From: Gammaproteobacteria bacterium
GTDB lineage: Bacteria; Pseudomonadota; Gammaproteobacteria; Nevskiales; Nevskiaceae
Length of the DNA stretch: 64,000 nucleotides
Direction of reading: 5' to 3'
NCBI GenBank assembly: GCA_026398815.1
Contig: JAPLSA010000025.1
Location: forward strand, 1 to 64,000
Within the stretch, counting starts at the first letter, position 1; every line of letters starts with the position of its first letter. Positions 35,258 to 44,156 of this stretch are shown here, one piece after another. Below the pieces are notes generated by a model. It was given only the letters and a program-made list of their open reading frames with translations. It ran no database searches and was not told the origin of the DNA. Made by a program: the position numbers and the translations under genes.

Positions 35258-36931
35258 TCAGACGCGGTTGCGATCGAAGGCGGCCTTTTCGCCACGGCCG
35301 TAGACCTTCAGCGCGCCGCGCTCGCCGATCGCATTCGGGCGAATGAAGATCCAGTTCTGCCAGGCGCTCAGGCGGCCGAACACGCGGGTTTCCATCGATT
35401 CGACCGGACCGAAGCGCAGGTTCGCTTCCAGCCCGGTCAGCGCATCCGGCGACAGCGCCGCGCGCTCCTCGCAGGCGGTGCGGATCTCGTCGGCCCAGTC
35501 GAGGTCGTCGGGCGCGGCGGTGATCAGGCCCAGCGCCAGCGCGGCGTCGGCATCGAGCGGCTGGCCGATCGCGGCTTGCGCCGCCGACAGCGCCTCGGCC
35601 TCGTCATGGAAGCGGCGCGCCAGCCGGGTCTGCCGGCTGGCCATCGGCCAGGCACCGAAGTTGAGCGGGCTCAGCTGCACGGTCGGCCCGTGCTCCGGCA
35701 GCTGCTGCAGATAGCTGCGATCGGCCGCGAAGGCCAGTTCGGCCAAAGTGCCGGCGAAGCAGGAACCGGCTTCGATCAGCGCGAACAGGCTGCGCGACGA
35801 CACGTCCAGCCGCGCCAGGCAGCGGCGCAGCAGGCCGCGCGTGGCCTGCACGAACCAGTGATCGGCGTGAGCGATCAGCGCGGCATCGCAGGCCAGCACG
35901 GCGGCGGCATCGCCTTCGGTGCGCAGCAGCCACAGGCCGATGTCCGGCTCGTTGCTGCGCAGGTGCAGGATCGCGTCATCCAGCTCGCGGCCCATCTGCA
36001 GCGGCCACCACTGGGCGCCGGCGGCGACGATGCCGTCGACATCGGCCGGCTGCGGGCCGGCGGGCGCCCGCACGGTGAGATGCGCCAGCCGCTTGCTGCG
36101 GTCGATGCGGATCGAGACGTTCGCGTAGTCGACCGCATCGGCACTGAAACGGCGCTCGATCGGCGTCAGCGCCACGCCCGCCGCATCGGCCGGCCGCGTG
36201 CTGCCGGCCGACAGCGCCGCGACTTCGGCCGCGATCGCCGCGTCGAAACCGGCCGGCCGGGCGATCTCGTCGACCAGCCGCCAGTCCTTCGCCCGCTGGC
36301 CTCTGACACCTTCGACCGAGGTGCAGAACAGGTCGGCGCGATCGTGGCGGACGCGGCGCTTGTCGGTGATCCGGGTCAGACCGCCGGTGCCGGGCAGCAC
36401 GCCGAGCAGCGGCACTTCGGGCAAGGACACCGACGACGAACGATCGTCGACCAGCAGGATGCGGTCGCAGGCCAGCGCCATCTCGTAGCCGCCGCCAGCG
36501 CAGGCACCGTTGACTGCGGCGAGGAACTTCAGGCCGTCGTGGCGGCTGGAGTCCTCGATGCCGTTGCGGGTTTCATTGGTGAACTTGCAGAAGTTCACCT
36601 TCCAGGCATGGCTCGACAGGCCGAGCATGAAGATGTTGGCGCCGCTGCAGAAGATCCGGTCCCGGCCCGAGGTGATCACCACCGTGCGCACCGCCGGATG
36701 CTCGAAGCGGATGCGGTTCAGCGCATCGTGCAGCTCGATGTCGACGCCGAGATCGTAGGAATTGAGCTTCAGCTTGTAGCCGGGGCGGATGCCGCCATCC
36801 TCGGCGACCGCCATCACCAGCCGTGCGGTGCTGCCGTCGACCAGCAGCTGCCAGTGGCGGTAGCGCGCCGGCTCGGTCTGGTAGTCGATCTGCAGGTCCG
36901 GACTGGGCGTGAGCGAGGCAGGCAGGGACAT
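35258..36931 (-). CDS. boxC: 2,3-epoxybenzoyl-CoA dihydrolase BoxC
   Basis: A 557-residue crotonase-superfamily ring-opening enzyme that turns the epoxide into 3,4-dehydroadipyl-CoA semialdehyde and formate. Crotonase features include VVITSGRDRIFCSGANIFML, NGACAGGGYEMALACDR and LPEVPLLGVLPGTGGL. ATG 36931 has a GAAGGTG ribosome-binding site. The upstream ATG at 36979 is rejected because it lies inside the promoter -10/operator region. It is the first gene of boxCBA under a BoxR-type operator. Confidence 0.95.
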   Translation of the reverse strand: MSLPASLTPSPDLQIDYQTEPARYRHWQLLVDGSTARLVMAVAEDGGIRPGYKLKLNSYDLGVDIELHDALNRIRFEHPAVRTVVITSGRDRIFCSGANIFMLGLSSHAWKVNFCKFTNETRNGIEDSSRHDGLKFLAAVNGACAGGGYEMALACDRILLVDDRSSSVSLPEVPLLGVLPGTGGLTRITDKRRVRHDRADLFCTSVEGVRGQRAKDWRLVDEIARPAGFDAAIAAEVAALSAGSTRPADAAGVALTPIERRFSADAVDYANVSIRIDRSKRLAHLTVRAPAGPQPADVDGIVAAGAQWWPLQMGRELDDAILHLRSNEPDIGLWLLRTEGDAAAVLACDAALIAHADHWFVQATRGLLRRCLARLDVSSRSLFALIEAGSCFAGTLAELAFAADRSYLQQLPEHGPTVQLSPLNFGAWPMASRQTRLARRFHDEAEALSAAQAAIGQPLDADAALALGLITAAPDDLDWADEIRTACEERAALSPDALTGLEANLRFGPVESMETRVFGRLSAWQNWIFIRPNAIGERGALKVYGRGEKAAFDRNRV

Positions 36932-36964
36932 CGGGGCACCTTCGGAAGTGGGCAGCTCGGCTGA

Positions 36965-36998
36965 TGCACTATTTTGCATGCATTATTGTGCATGTCAA
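36965..36998 (-). promoter_or_regulatory. boxCBA promoter with double BoxR operator
   Basis: Minus-strand -35 TTGACA (36993-36998, full consensus), a 16-nt spacer and -10 CAAAAT (36971-36976). Across the spacer and -10 lie two TGCA-N6-TGCA units back to back (36965-36978 and 36979-36992). TGCA repeats of this kind are the recognition element of BoxR/BzdR regulators, so BoxR should block RNA polymerase here until benzoyl-CoA is present. Confidence 0.8.
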
Positions 36999-37031
36999 CG
37001 CGGACCATGCAGCCGTGCGCCGGCCGGCGGC

Positions 37032-37928
37032 TCAGCCTGCCGGTACTGCCAGTGCCGTCTTCAGCTCCGCCAAGCACTGCGCCAGCGGCTTGCCGCTGGT
37101 GTCGAAGCGCAGGTCGGCCTTGGCGTAGAACGGCGTGCGCTCGGCCAGGATCAGCTTCAGGTCCGCCATCGCCTCGCGATTGCCGGACATCGGCCGCAGG
37201 TCGCCCTGCGCCACCACCCGATCCATGTGCTCCTCCGCCGCGGCGGTCAGCCAGACCGTGCGGCAGCGCGCCAGCAGCACGTTGAAGGTGGCCGCCTCGG
37301 CGACGATGCCGCCGGGAGTGGCGATCACCGCCGCCGCGTGCTGGTCCAGCGCTTCGTCGAGCGCCCGGCGCTCGTAGCGGCGGTAGGCCGCCGGGCCATA
37401 CAGCGTGTGGATCTGCTCGGGCTTGGCGCCGGCAATGCGCTCGATCTCACGGTTCAGCTCGACGAATGGCACGCCCAACTCGGCTGCCAGCAGCCGCCCG
37501 AGCGTCGACTTGCCGGCGCCGCGCAGGCCGATCAGCGCGATCCGCCCGGCCCGCACCGGCGCTGCGCCGGCCGCCACGCCGAACAGTTCGGTCAGGCGTT
37601 CGCGCGCCAGCGCCAGCTCGGCCGGGCTGCGTGCATGCAGCAGATCGCGGATTAGCAGCCAGTCCGGACTGTCGGTGGTCTCGTCACCGAGCAGTTCGGC
37701 GATCGGCGAATCGAGCGCCCGCGCGACCTGCGCCAGGATCAGCACCGAAGGATTGCCGTCGCCGGCCTCGAGATTGGCGAGATGCCGCTCGGAAACATCG
37801 GCCAGCCGCGCCAGCTGCTTGCGGGTGATGCCGCGCCGGGCGCGCAGGCCGCGCACCCGGCCGCCGAGCGCGACCAGCAGCGGATCACGGGCAGACGGGT
37901 CGGCAGCGGTCGGCAGGGGCGGCGTCAT
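37032..37928 (-). CDS. boxR: BoxR-type benzoyl-CoA-responsive repressor
   Basis: A 298-residue regulator. An N-terminal XRE helix-turn-helix (RGITRKQLARLADVSERHLAN, about residues 33-57) is fused to a shikimate-kinase-like domain with Walker A GLRGAGKSTLGRLLA (about 135-149). The characterised BoxR/BzdR proteins have this architecture and bind benzoyl-CoA through the kinase-like domain. It is divergent from benzoate-CoA ligase and placed upstream of boxCBA. TGCA-N6-TGCA operators lie at its own start and at boxC, indicating autoregulation plus pathway control. Confidence 0.95.
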   Translation of the reverse strand: MTPPLPTAADPSARDPLLVALGGRVRGLRARRGITRKQLARLADVSERHLANLEAGDGNPSVLILAQVARALDSPIAELLGDETTDSPDWLLIRDLLHARSPAELALARERLTELFGVAAGAAPVRAGRIALIGLRGAGKSTLGRLLAAELGVPFVELNREIERIAGAKPEQIHTLYGPAAYRRYERRALDEALDQHAAAVIATPGGIVAEAATFNVLLARCRTVWLTAAAEEHMDRVVAQGDLRPMSGNREAMADLKLILAERTPFYAKADLRFDTSGKPLAQCLAELKTALAVPAG

Positions 37929-37963
37929 CGGGATCGTGGGGTTCGGCAGGCTTGACGATGAAA

Positions 37964-37977
37964 TGCATTATGTTGCA
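37964..37977. promoter_or_regulatory. BoxR operator in the boxR / benzoate-CoA ligase gap
   Basis: TGCA-TTATGT-TGCA, one unit of the same operator seen at boxC. It contains a minus-strand -10-like CATAAT (37968-37973) that could serve boxR, so binding would also repress boxR itself and probably the divergent ligase gene. Confidence 0.72.
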
Positions 37978-38097
37978 TTTTCCAGCACGCTTCCATCGAC
38001 ACCACGAAGCGCAAGGGCCGCGCTTCGACGGCGGCCAACCATACCCGGCGCGGACGGTCATGACGCCGGGAGACATCAGGGCGAAGGAGATCAACCG

Positions 38098-39681
38098 ATG
38101 GACCCGACGATCGAACGTCCGCCGCTGGCGTTCAATTTTGCCGAGCATCTGCTGGCGCTGAATGCGCAGCGCGGCGACAAGCTGGCGTACGTCGACGAGA
38201 CGCGCCAGCTCCGCTACACCGATCTGCAAACACAGGTGCGCCGGCTGGCCGCCGCCCTGCCCGCGCTCGGCCTGCGCCGCGAGGAACGGGTGCTGCTGCT
38301 GATGCCGGACAGCGTCGACTGGCCGGTCGCCTTCCTCGGCTGCCTGCTGGCCGGCGTGGTGCCGGTGGCGGTCAACACCCTGCTGCCGGCGCGCGACTAC
38401 GCGTGGATGCTGGCCCACAGCGGCGCCCGCGCGGTGATCACCGCCACGCCGCTGCTGGCCACCGTGCAGGCCGCGCTGGCCGAGCAGGGCGGATCGCCGC
38501 TGCTGATCGTCGCGACCGAGCCGGACGCGCCGCTGCCAGCCGGGGCGATCCGCTTCTCCAGCCTCGTCGAAGCCAGCGAAGCGCCGGCTGCCGCTGCTGC
38601 CGCCACCAGCCGTGACGACATCGCCTTCTGGCTGTATTCGTCCGGCTCCACCGGCACCCCGAAAGGCACCGTGCACACGCACGGCAACCTGTTCATGACC
38701 GCCGCCACCTACGGCCACCATGTTTTGAAGCTGGTCGAAGACGACGTCACCTTCTCCGCCGCCAAGCTGTTCTTCGCCTACGGGCTCGGCAATTCGCTGA
38801 GCTTCCCGCTCAGCGTCGGCGCCACCGTGGTGCTGCTGGGCGGCCGGCCGACGCCGGACGCGGTGTTCAGCGTGCTGCTGCGGCACCGGCCGACCGTGTT
38901 TTTCGGCGTGCCGACGCTGTACGCCGGCCTGCTGGCCTCACCGGCGCTGCCGCCGGCCGGCAGCCTGCGCCTGCGCCGCTGCACCTCGGCCGGCGAGGCG
39001 CTGCCGAAGGACATCGGCGAACGCTTCGCGGCGCACTTCGGCGCGCCGATCCTCGACGGCATCGGCTCCACCGAGATGCTGCACATCTACCTGTCGAACC
39101 GTGACGAGTCCCTGCGCTACGGCACCACCGGCAAGCCGGTGCCGGGCTACGAACTGCGGCTGGTCAACGAGCACGGCCTGCCAGCCGCCGATGGCGAGAT
39201 CGGCGAACTGCACGTGCGCGGCGACAGCGCGGCGCTGATGTACTGGACCAACCGCGACAAGTCGCGCAGCACTTTCCTTGGCGACTGGCTGAAGAGCGGC
39301 GACAAGTACGTCCGCGATGCCGACGGCTGGTACACCTATGCCGGCCGCGCCGACGACATGCTCAAGGTCAGCGGCCAGTACGTGTCGCCGTTCGAGATCG
39401 AAAGCGGCCTGATGGCGCACGACGCCGTGCTGGAAGCGGCCGTCATCGGCACCGAGGATGCCGACGGCCTGACCCGCTGCAAGGCCTTCGTGGTGCTCAA
39501 GCCCGGCGTCGATCCCGGCACCGGGCTGCACGAGGCACTCCGCCAGTTCCTCAAGGCGCGGCTGGCGCCACACAAGGTGCCGCGCGACATCACGCTGCTC
39601 GACGAACTGCCGAAGACGCCGACCGGCAAGATCCAGCGCTTCCGCCTGCGCGAACGCGAACGCGCGGCGGCCGGCCCATGA
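38098..39681 (+). CDS. Benzoate-CoA ligase
   Basis: A 527-residue AMP-forming acyl-CoA synthetase that makes benzoyl-CoA from benzoate, ATP and CoA, the entry step for the box route. The P-loop YSSGSTGTPKG begins near residue 180. The adenylation motif GIGSTEMLHIYLSN and the C-terminal catalytic lysine in PKTPTGKIQRFRLR (about residue 510) match BclA-type ligases. A GAAGGAGAT ribosome-binding site fixes ATG 38098. It is divergent from boxR across the operator. The stop overlaps the next start (ATGA). Confidence 0.93.
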   Translation: MDPTIERPPLAFNFAEHLLALNAQRGDKLAYVDETRQLRYTDLQTQVRRLAAALPALGLRREERVLLLMPDSVDWPVAFLGCLLAGVVPVAVNTLLPARDYAWMLAHSGARAVITATPLLATVQAALAEQGGSPLLIVATEPDAPLPAGAIRFSSLVEASEAPAAAAAATSRDDIAFWLYSSGSTGTPKGTVHTHGNLFMTAATYGHHVLKLVEDDVTFSAAKLFFAYGLGNSLSFPLSVGATVVLLGGRPTPDAVFSVLLRHRPTVFFGVPTLYAGLLASPALPPAGSLRLRRCTSAGEALPKDIGERFAAHFGAPILDGIGSTEMLHIYLSNRDESLRYGTTGKPVPGYELRLVNEHGLPAADGEIGELHVRGDSAALMYWTNRDKSRSTFLGDWLKSGDKYVRDADGWYTYAGRADDMLKVSGQYVSPFEIESGLMAHDAVLEAAVIGTEDADGLTRCKAFVVLKPGVDPGTGLHEALRQFLKARLAPHKVPRDITLLDELPKTPTGKIQRFRLRERERAAAGP

Positions 39682-40484
39682 GCCCGGTGCAGTTCGCCGC
39701 GATCGACCATCGCGGCCGGGAACTGTCGATCGAGTACCTCTGGATCGATGCCGAAGACTGCGACGCCCCGATGCTCGTGTTCCTGCACGAAGGTCTTGGC
39801 TCGGTGGCGATGTGGCGCGACTTCCCGGCCCGGCTCTGCGCCGCCAGCGGCTGCCGGGGCTTGGTCTATTCGCGGCCCGGCTATGGCCGTTCGACGCCGC
39901 GCCGCGCCGACGAGCGCTGGCCGCCGGACTTCCTCGAACGGCAGGCCCGCGAGGTGCTGCCGGCCTTCCTCGACGCTGTCGGTGTCGATCCGCACGCGCA
40001 GCCGTTGATCCTGTTCGGCCACAGCGATGGCGGCTCGATCGCGCTGATTGCGGCCGGCGAACCGGCGGCCGCCTGGGCCGGCGTGATCGTCATGGCCCCG
40101 CATCTGTTAGCCGAGGACTTGAGCCTGACCAGCATCCGGGCGATCCGCGACAGCTACCGGAGCAGCGATCTGCGCAGCCGCCTCGCCCGCTTCCATGACG
40201 ACCCCGACTCGGCGTTCTACGGCTGGAACGATGTCTGGCTCGATGCCGACTTCGCCACCTTCAGCCTCGAAGCGGCGGTCAGCCGTATCCGCTGCGCGGT
40301 ACTGGCGATCCAGGGCGTCGACGACGAGTACGGCACGATGGCCCAGATCGACGCGATCGCCGCCCGCGTCGCCGATTGCAGCCTGCTCAAGCTCCCCGCC
40401 TGCGGCCATTCGCCGCAGCGCGACCAGCCGGAGGCGGTGATCGCCGCCGTGGTCCGCTGGCTGAAGGCGCCGAAGTCTGCCTAA
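39678..40484 (+). CDS. Alpha/beta-hydrolase of the box cluster
   Basis: A 268-residue alpha/beta-fold hydrolase: oxyanion-loop region LHEGLGSVAMWRDFP, nucleophile elbow GHSDGGS, and a catalytic histidine in PACGHSPQRDQPE. It is translationally coupled to benzoate-CoA ligase. Similar genes in box clusters are thought to hydrolyse mis-formed CoA thioesters or a lactone intermediate. The exact role here is inferred. No aldehyde dehydrogenase (BoxD) for the semialdehyde product is in the window. Confidence 0.88.
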   Translation: MSPVQFAAIDHRGRELSIEYLWIDAEDCDAPMLVFLHEGLGSVAMWRDFPARLCAASGCRGLVYSRPGYGRSTPRRADERWPPDFLERQAREVLPAFLDAVGVDPHAQPLILFGHSDGGSIALIAAGEPAAAWAGVIVMAPHLLAEDLSLTSIRAIRDSYRSSDLRSRLARFHDDPDSAFYGWNDVWLDADFATFSLEAAVSRIRCAVLAIQGVDDEYGTMAQIDAIAARVADCSLLKLPACGHSPQRDQPEAVIAAVVRWLKAPKSA

Positions 40485-40720
40485 GGCTTCGGTTTGACGG
40501 CCGGCTTGCGGTCCGGGGACGGCACCATCTCGATGACGATGCCAGCTCGCTGCCGGTAAGGAGCCTGCGCGGCAGGCTGCGTTCGCACCGCCGCTTGCGC
40601 CGTCGTCGCCGGGGCCTTCGGCTGACGCTGCGTTGTCCCGCCCTGGGCCCCGACATCGGCGATGAACAGCAGCGCGAACAGCGTCGCGAAGCACCGCAGG
40701 GCCCGCATTGCATGGTTCAT
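40481..40720 (-). CDS. Small secreted protein at the end of the envelope cluster
   Basis: A 79-residue protein with a signal peptide (RALRCFATLFALLFIADVGAQG, cleavage near residue 26). The mature part is short and basic, Pro/Gln/Ala-rich, ending KPAVKPKP. No family was recognised. It is the last of eleven minus-strand genes, 36 bp after the DUF3592-like gene, and its stop overlaps the stop of the convergent hydrolase. Confidence 0.6.
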   Translation of the reverse strand: MNHAMRALRCFATLFALLFIADVGAQGGTTQRQPKAPATTAQAAVRTQPAAQAPYRQRAGIVIEMVPSPDRKPAVKPKP

Positions 40721-40756
40721 CGATGGTCTCGAGGTGAAAAGGAAAGCGGATTCCGC

Positions 40757-41230
40757 TCAGCCCAGCGTGAGGAACAGCACCAGGAATACCGGCGCCAGCC
40801 ACAGCGCCACCCGCTGCGCCGGCATCGCCGAGGCCAACAGCAGCAGCACCAGGCAGGCGGCCGTGCGCACCGGGCCGAGCAGCCAGCTCAGCGGGTCGTA
40901 GACCTGCGCCAGATAGAAGCGCGACGACGGGTACACGCGCATCGGCAGTTCCTCGCCGACGTCGTAGTAGCGGCCGCCGGAAATCTTCGTGGTCTTCATC
41001 CGGTGTGCCGGCACCCGCGGATCGACGACGGCGCGGCCGAGGAAGCAGTTGGCGCGATGGCGGCTGATGCAGCTGTCCTGCGCCACGGTGACGACGCCGG
41101 TCACCGGCTGGCCGGCCTGCAGCAGCCAGCAGCGGGTCCCGAGCTGGAAGGCCAGCAGCAGCAGCGGGATCAGCGCCGCCCAGAGCAGGATCACCCGGTG
41201 CACCGGCACGCCTCCGGCGGTCAGCGGCAT
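40757..41230 (-). CDS. DUF3592-like membrane protein
   Basis: About 157 residues with an N-terminal membrane helix (HRVILLWAALIPLLLLAF). A short extracytoplasmic beta domain follows (PVTGVVTVAQDSC, VYPSSRFYLAQVYDP), then two C-terminal hydrophobic helices. The layout matches DUF3592, whose members have no assigned function. ATG 41230 is the first start outside the upstream OmpA-domain gene. Part of the eleven-gene envelope cluster. Confidence 0.65.
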   Translation of the reverse strand: MPLTAGGVPVHRVILLWAALIPLLLLAFQLGTRCWLLQAGQPVTGVVTVAQDSCISRHRANCFLGRAVVDPRVPAHRMKTTKISGGRYYDVGEELPMRVYPSSRFYLAQVYDPLSWLLGPVRTAACLVLLLLASAMPAQRVALWLAPVFLVLFLTLG

Positions 41231-41262
41231 CGTCCACGGCCCGGCCGGGCGGCGGTGCAGGC

Positions 41263-42381
41263 TCACGGCAGCACCAGTTCGACGCGGCGGTTGCGGGCGC
41301 GGCCGTCCAGCGTGTCGTTGCCGGCCACCGGCCTGCTTGCCCCCAGGCCCACTGCCCGCAACCGCGCAGCCAGCGCCGGATCGATCGCGACCAGGGCCGC
41401 GCGCACCGCCTCCGCCCGCGCCTGCGACAGCCGCTGGTTGCGGGCGCCGTCGCCGATGCTGTCGGTATGGCCTTCCAGGCTCAGCACGCCGGCCGGGGCG
41501 CTGCGGATCGCCTCGACGATCGCCGGCAGCGCCGCCGAGGATTCCGGCCGCAGCCGGGCCGAGCCGAAGTCGAACAGCAGGCCCGGCAGCACCACGCGGC
41601 GCTGCGCCTTCAGCGTCTGCGCCAGCGCCGGCCGCGGCGCGGGGAAATCGATGCGCACCACCTGCAGGCGCGCGTCCCCGATCCGCCATTGCAGCGCCAG
41701 CGGGTTGGCCGGATCGCGCAGCAGCTGCAGTTCGGCGTCGATGGCCCGGCCGGAGCGGGCCGTGAAGCGGCCGCTGGCGATCAGCACCGGCAGGGCCACC
41801 GGCTGGCCGTTGACCAGCACCGTCAGCTGGCCGGTCGACTGCCGCCGCAGTTCGCCCTTGAAGGCGACGTTCGGATTGGCCAGCAGCGCAGCCGCGAAAT
41901 CGCCGGCGGCACCAGCGGCCACGCCGGCCCGGGCCAGCCAGCCTTCCTCGCCGACCAGCGCGAAGCGCGCCACGCCGGCTGTTTCCAGCTCGTCCAGCAC
42001 GGCCCGCGAGGCGCCCAGCGCGGTGGTGCCGGGATAGTCCTCCTCGGTATCGGCCTCGAAGCGGTTGCGATAGGTGCGCGCGCCGTCCAGATCGGCGTCG
42101 TGCAGGCGCCGCTCGCTGGCCAGCTGCTGCGGCGGGCCGCCGGGCACCGGCAGGCTGGCCTGATAGTCCAGCCGCCAGGCCGCGCCGTCTCGGCCGACCA
42201 GGCGCTTGCGCGACTCGTAGTCGCCATCGGCCTCGGCGACCGCCGTGGTCACCAGCAGCCCTTCGGCCAGCGGGATGCGCGGCACCGGTGGTGCATCGGC
42301 CTGCACCGGCGGCAACCCCCACGCCAGGACCGAGGCCAGCACGGAAGCCAGCGCCGCAGCGACCACCGTCCGGCTCAGCAC
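41263..42381 (-). CDS. OmpA-domain envelope protein
   Basis: A 372-residue exported protein: signal peptide to about residue 30 (AAALASVLASVLAWGLPPVQA), an unrecognised middle domain with EADTEEDYPGTTALGA, and a C-terminal OmpA domain. The peptidoglycan-binding residues of the OmpA family are visible (GHTDSIGDGARNQRLSQARAEAV, then DGRARNRRVEL). The GTG start overlaps the preceding gene's stop by 7 bp, so it is translationally coupled. It probably anchors the system to peptidoglycan. Confidence 0.85.
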   Translation of the reverse strand: MLSRTVVAAALASVLASVLAWGLPPVQADAPPVPRIPLAEGLLVTTAVAEADGDYESRKRLVGRDGAAWRLDYQASLPVPGGPPQQLASERRLHDADLDGARTYRNRFEADTEEDYPGTTALGASRAVLDELETAGVARFALVGEEGWLARAGVAAGAAGDFAAALLANPNVAFKGELRRQSTGQLTVLVNGQPVALPVLIASGRFTARSGRAIDAELQLLRDPANPLALQWRIGDARLQVVRIDFPAPRPALAQTLKAQRRVVLPGLLFDFGSARLRPESSAALPAIVEAIRSAPAGVLSLEGHTDSIGDGARNQRLSQARAEAVRAALVAIDPALAARLRAVGLGASRPVAGNDTLDGRARNRRVELVLP

Positions 42382-44156
42382 GAGCCCTCCGGGTTGCAGA
42401 GCTTGAGCTTGATCCGGTACTGGCCGTTGGCGCGGCCATCGCCCTTGTCGACCTTCAGCGTCTCGTCGACCACGAAACCCTTGGCGGTCTTTTTCACCGC
42501 CACCCGGATGCCGTCGCCGAAGGCGCGTTCGATGATGAAGCCGCCGCTCTTGTACGGCAGTTCGAAGGTGGTGAACTGCGGCCCGAGCATCGCCGACAGC
42601 GGGCTGACCACGACATAGACGACCCGGGCAGCGGCCTCGTAATCGATGGTCGCCGGCTTGCGGCGCAGGCTCAGCACGCCATCGACGATCTCGCCTTCCA
42701 CCGGCACGAAGAAGCTGTACGGCTTGACGAACACCGCCGCCGCCTTGCCTTCGACCTCGATCGGCTTTTCCTCCTTCAGCGAGGCATCCGGATTCAGCCG
42801 CTGGCCGGTCAGCAGGTTGATCAGATCCGGCCTCGGCAGCACCGCGCGCTTGAACATCACCGCGCCGGCGGTCAGCGACGGCCAGCCGATCTTCAGCGCG
42901 TCCTCCCAGAGCGTGAAGCGGGTGGCCTGGCCGAGAAAATCGCCCTTCACCGCCACCGCCTCGCCGGTCGCGCCCTTGGCGTAGCGCAGGTCCAGCCGGC
43001 CTTCGACCTCGATCGTGTAGCGCCACCACGGCTTGCCTTCGCCGGACTTGAACTCGGCGACCATGCCGCCCTTGAACGGCCCGGCCAGGCGCTCGCAGTA
43101 GCGGGCGAAGGCGCGCTCGGCGACATAGGCGGCGAGGTCGGAGGCGATCGACGGCAGGCTGGTGATCAGCGCCTGCTTGGCTTCGAGGATCGGCGCCACG
43201 CGCTTGAGCTTCCAGGCGCCGCGCGCCTGTGCCTCGCCGACCGCCAGCGCGATCTTGGCCCCGACATTGACCGGAAAGGCGAACTTCTCGCTGAGCTTGG
43301 CGGCCAGCGCCGAACCGGCGCTGGCGACGTAGTCGAAAATCACTGACTTGACCGCCGACACCGGCCCGCCGGCCAGGTTCAGCAAGGCCGAAAACAGCTT
43401 GAAGCCTTCGACGATCCGTTCGATCGACTCGCAGGTAACGCTGCCCTGTCGGCTGCGCGCCAGCTCGGCAACGATGCGCCGGCGCTCCGGCTCGCTGCGT
43501 GTCTGCCAATCGCGCAGCGCGCGGCCGATCGGCTTCAGCGCCGGCTTCAGCGCCGGATCGCCCTTCACCGGATCGACCAGCGGCGTCATCACCAGCCCCT
43601 TGAAATCGCGCAGCTCCTTGGCCGCCGACTGGAACTTCGGGCGGGCCGCGTCAAGCCGCTGCTTCAGCTCGTCGCGGGCCGGCGAATCCGGCAGCTTGAC
43701 GATCTGCTGGTCCAGTTCGGCCAGCGTGCTGTCGAGCAGCGTGGCGACCGCCTGCGCTTCCTGCTCGGCCGCCTCGATGTCGTCGAGCGGCTCCTGCAGC
43801 GCCACCTCGAACGTCGCCTCGCCGCGCATCTGGCCGCCCGGCGAACGGACCTCGACGCGATAGCTGCCAACTGCCTCGGTGGCGGCGTAGCGGGCGCTGT
43901 AGTCGCCATCGGCCGCCGGCTTGACCTCGAGTGCCGTCTCGCTGCGATCCGGCCGGGTGATGCGGATCGCCACCAGCCCCTTGCCATCGAGCGGCGCCAG
44001 GCCCTCGATGGTCACCGTGGTGCCCGGCTCCACGGCGGTGGCCGGCGCGATGCGCACCGACACCGCCGGCTTGCCATCGCCCTGCGCCCAGGCCGCTGCC
44101 GTGGCCCAGCAGGCGATGGCGGCCAGCCACCGTGCCCCGGCCGCGAAGCCGCTCAC
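42375..44156 (-). CDS. Large exported protein of unknown function
   Basis: A 593-residue protein with a signal peptide (GARWLAAIACWATAAAWAQ). Residues about 30-120 look like an Ig-like or carboxypeptidase-regulatory beta domain (VEPGTTVTIEGLAPLDGKG, GSYRVEVRSPGGQMRGE). Then comes a helical stretch (QEAQAVATLLDSTLAELDQQIVKL), then a large mixed domain ending in KLCNPEGSC. No family was recognised. GTG start 44156 overlaps the upstream stop. The size and Ig-like start suggest an extracytoplasmic structural component. Confidence 0.7.
   Translation of the reverse strand: MSGFAAGARWLAAIACWATAAAWAQGDGKPAVSVRIAPATAVEPGTTVTIEGLAPLDGKGLVAIRITRPDRSETALEVKPAADGDYSARYAATEAVGSYRVEVRSPGGQMRGEATFEVALQEPLDDIEAAEQEAQAVATLLDSTLAELDQQIVKLPDSPARDELKQRLDAARPKFQSAAKELRDFKGLVMTPLVDPVKGDPALKPALKPIGRALRDWQTRSEPERRRIVAELARSRQGSVTCESIERIVEGFKLFSALLNLAGGPVSAVKSVIFDYVASAGSALAAKLSEKFAFPVNVGAKIALAVGEAQARGAWKLKRVAPILEAKQALITSLPSIASDLAAYVAERAFARYCERLAGPFKGGMVAEFKSGEGKPWWRYTIEVEGRLDLRYAKGATGEAVAVKGDFLGQATRFTLWEDALKIGWPSLTAGAVMFKRAVLPRPDLINLLTGQRLNPDASLKEEKPIEVEGKAAAVFVKPYSFFVPVEGEIVDGVLSLRRKPATIDYEAAARVVYVVVSPLSAMLGPQFTTFELPYKSGGFIIERAFGDGIRVAVKKTAKGFVVDETLKVDKGDGRANGQYRIKLKLCNPEGSC

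Noticed and set aside
36932..36979. Upstream ATG for boxC at 36979
   Set aside because: It lies inside the -10/operator region of the boxC promoter, so it cannot be in the mRNA.
40757..42439. A 560-codon frame covering the OmpA-domain gene
   Set aside because: Only the last 157 codons fit a protein (DUF3592-like). The OmpA-domain protein is in another frame with clear motifs.
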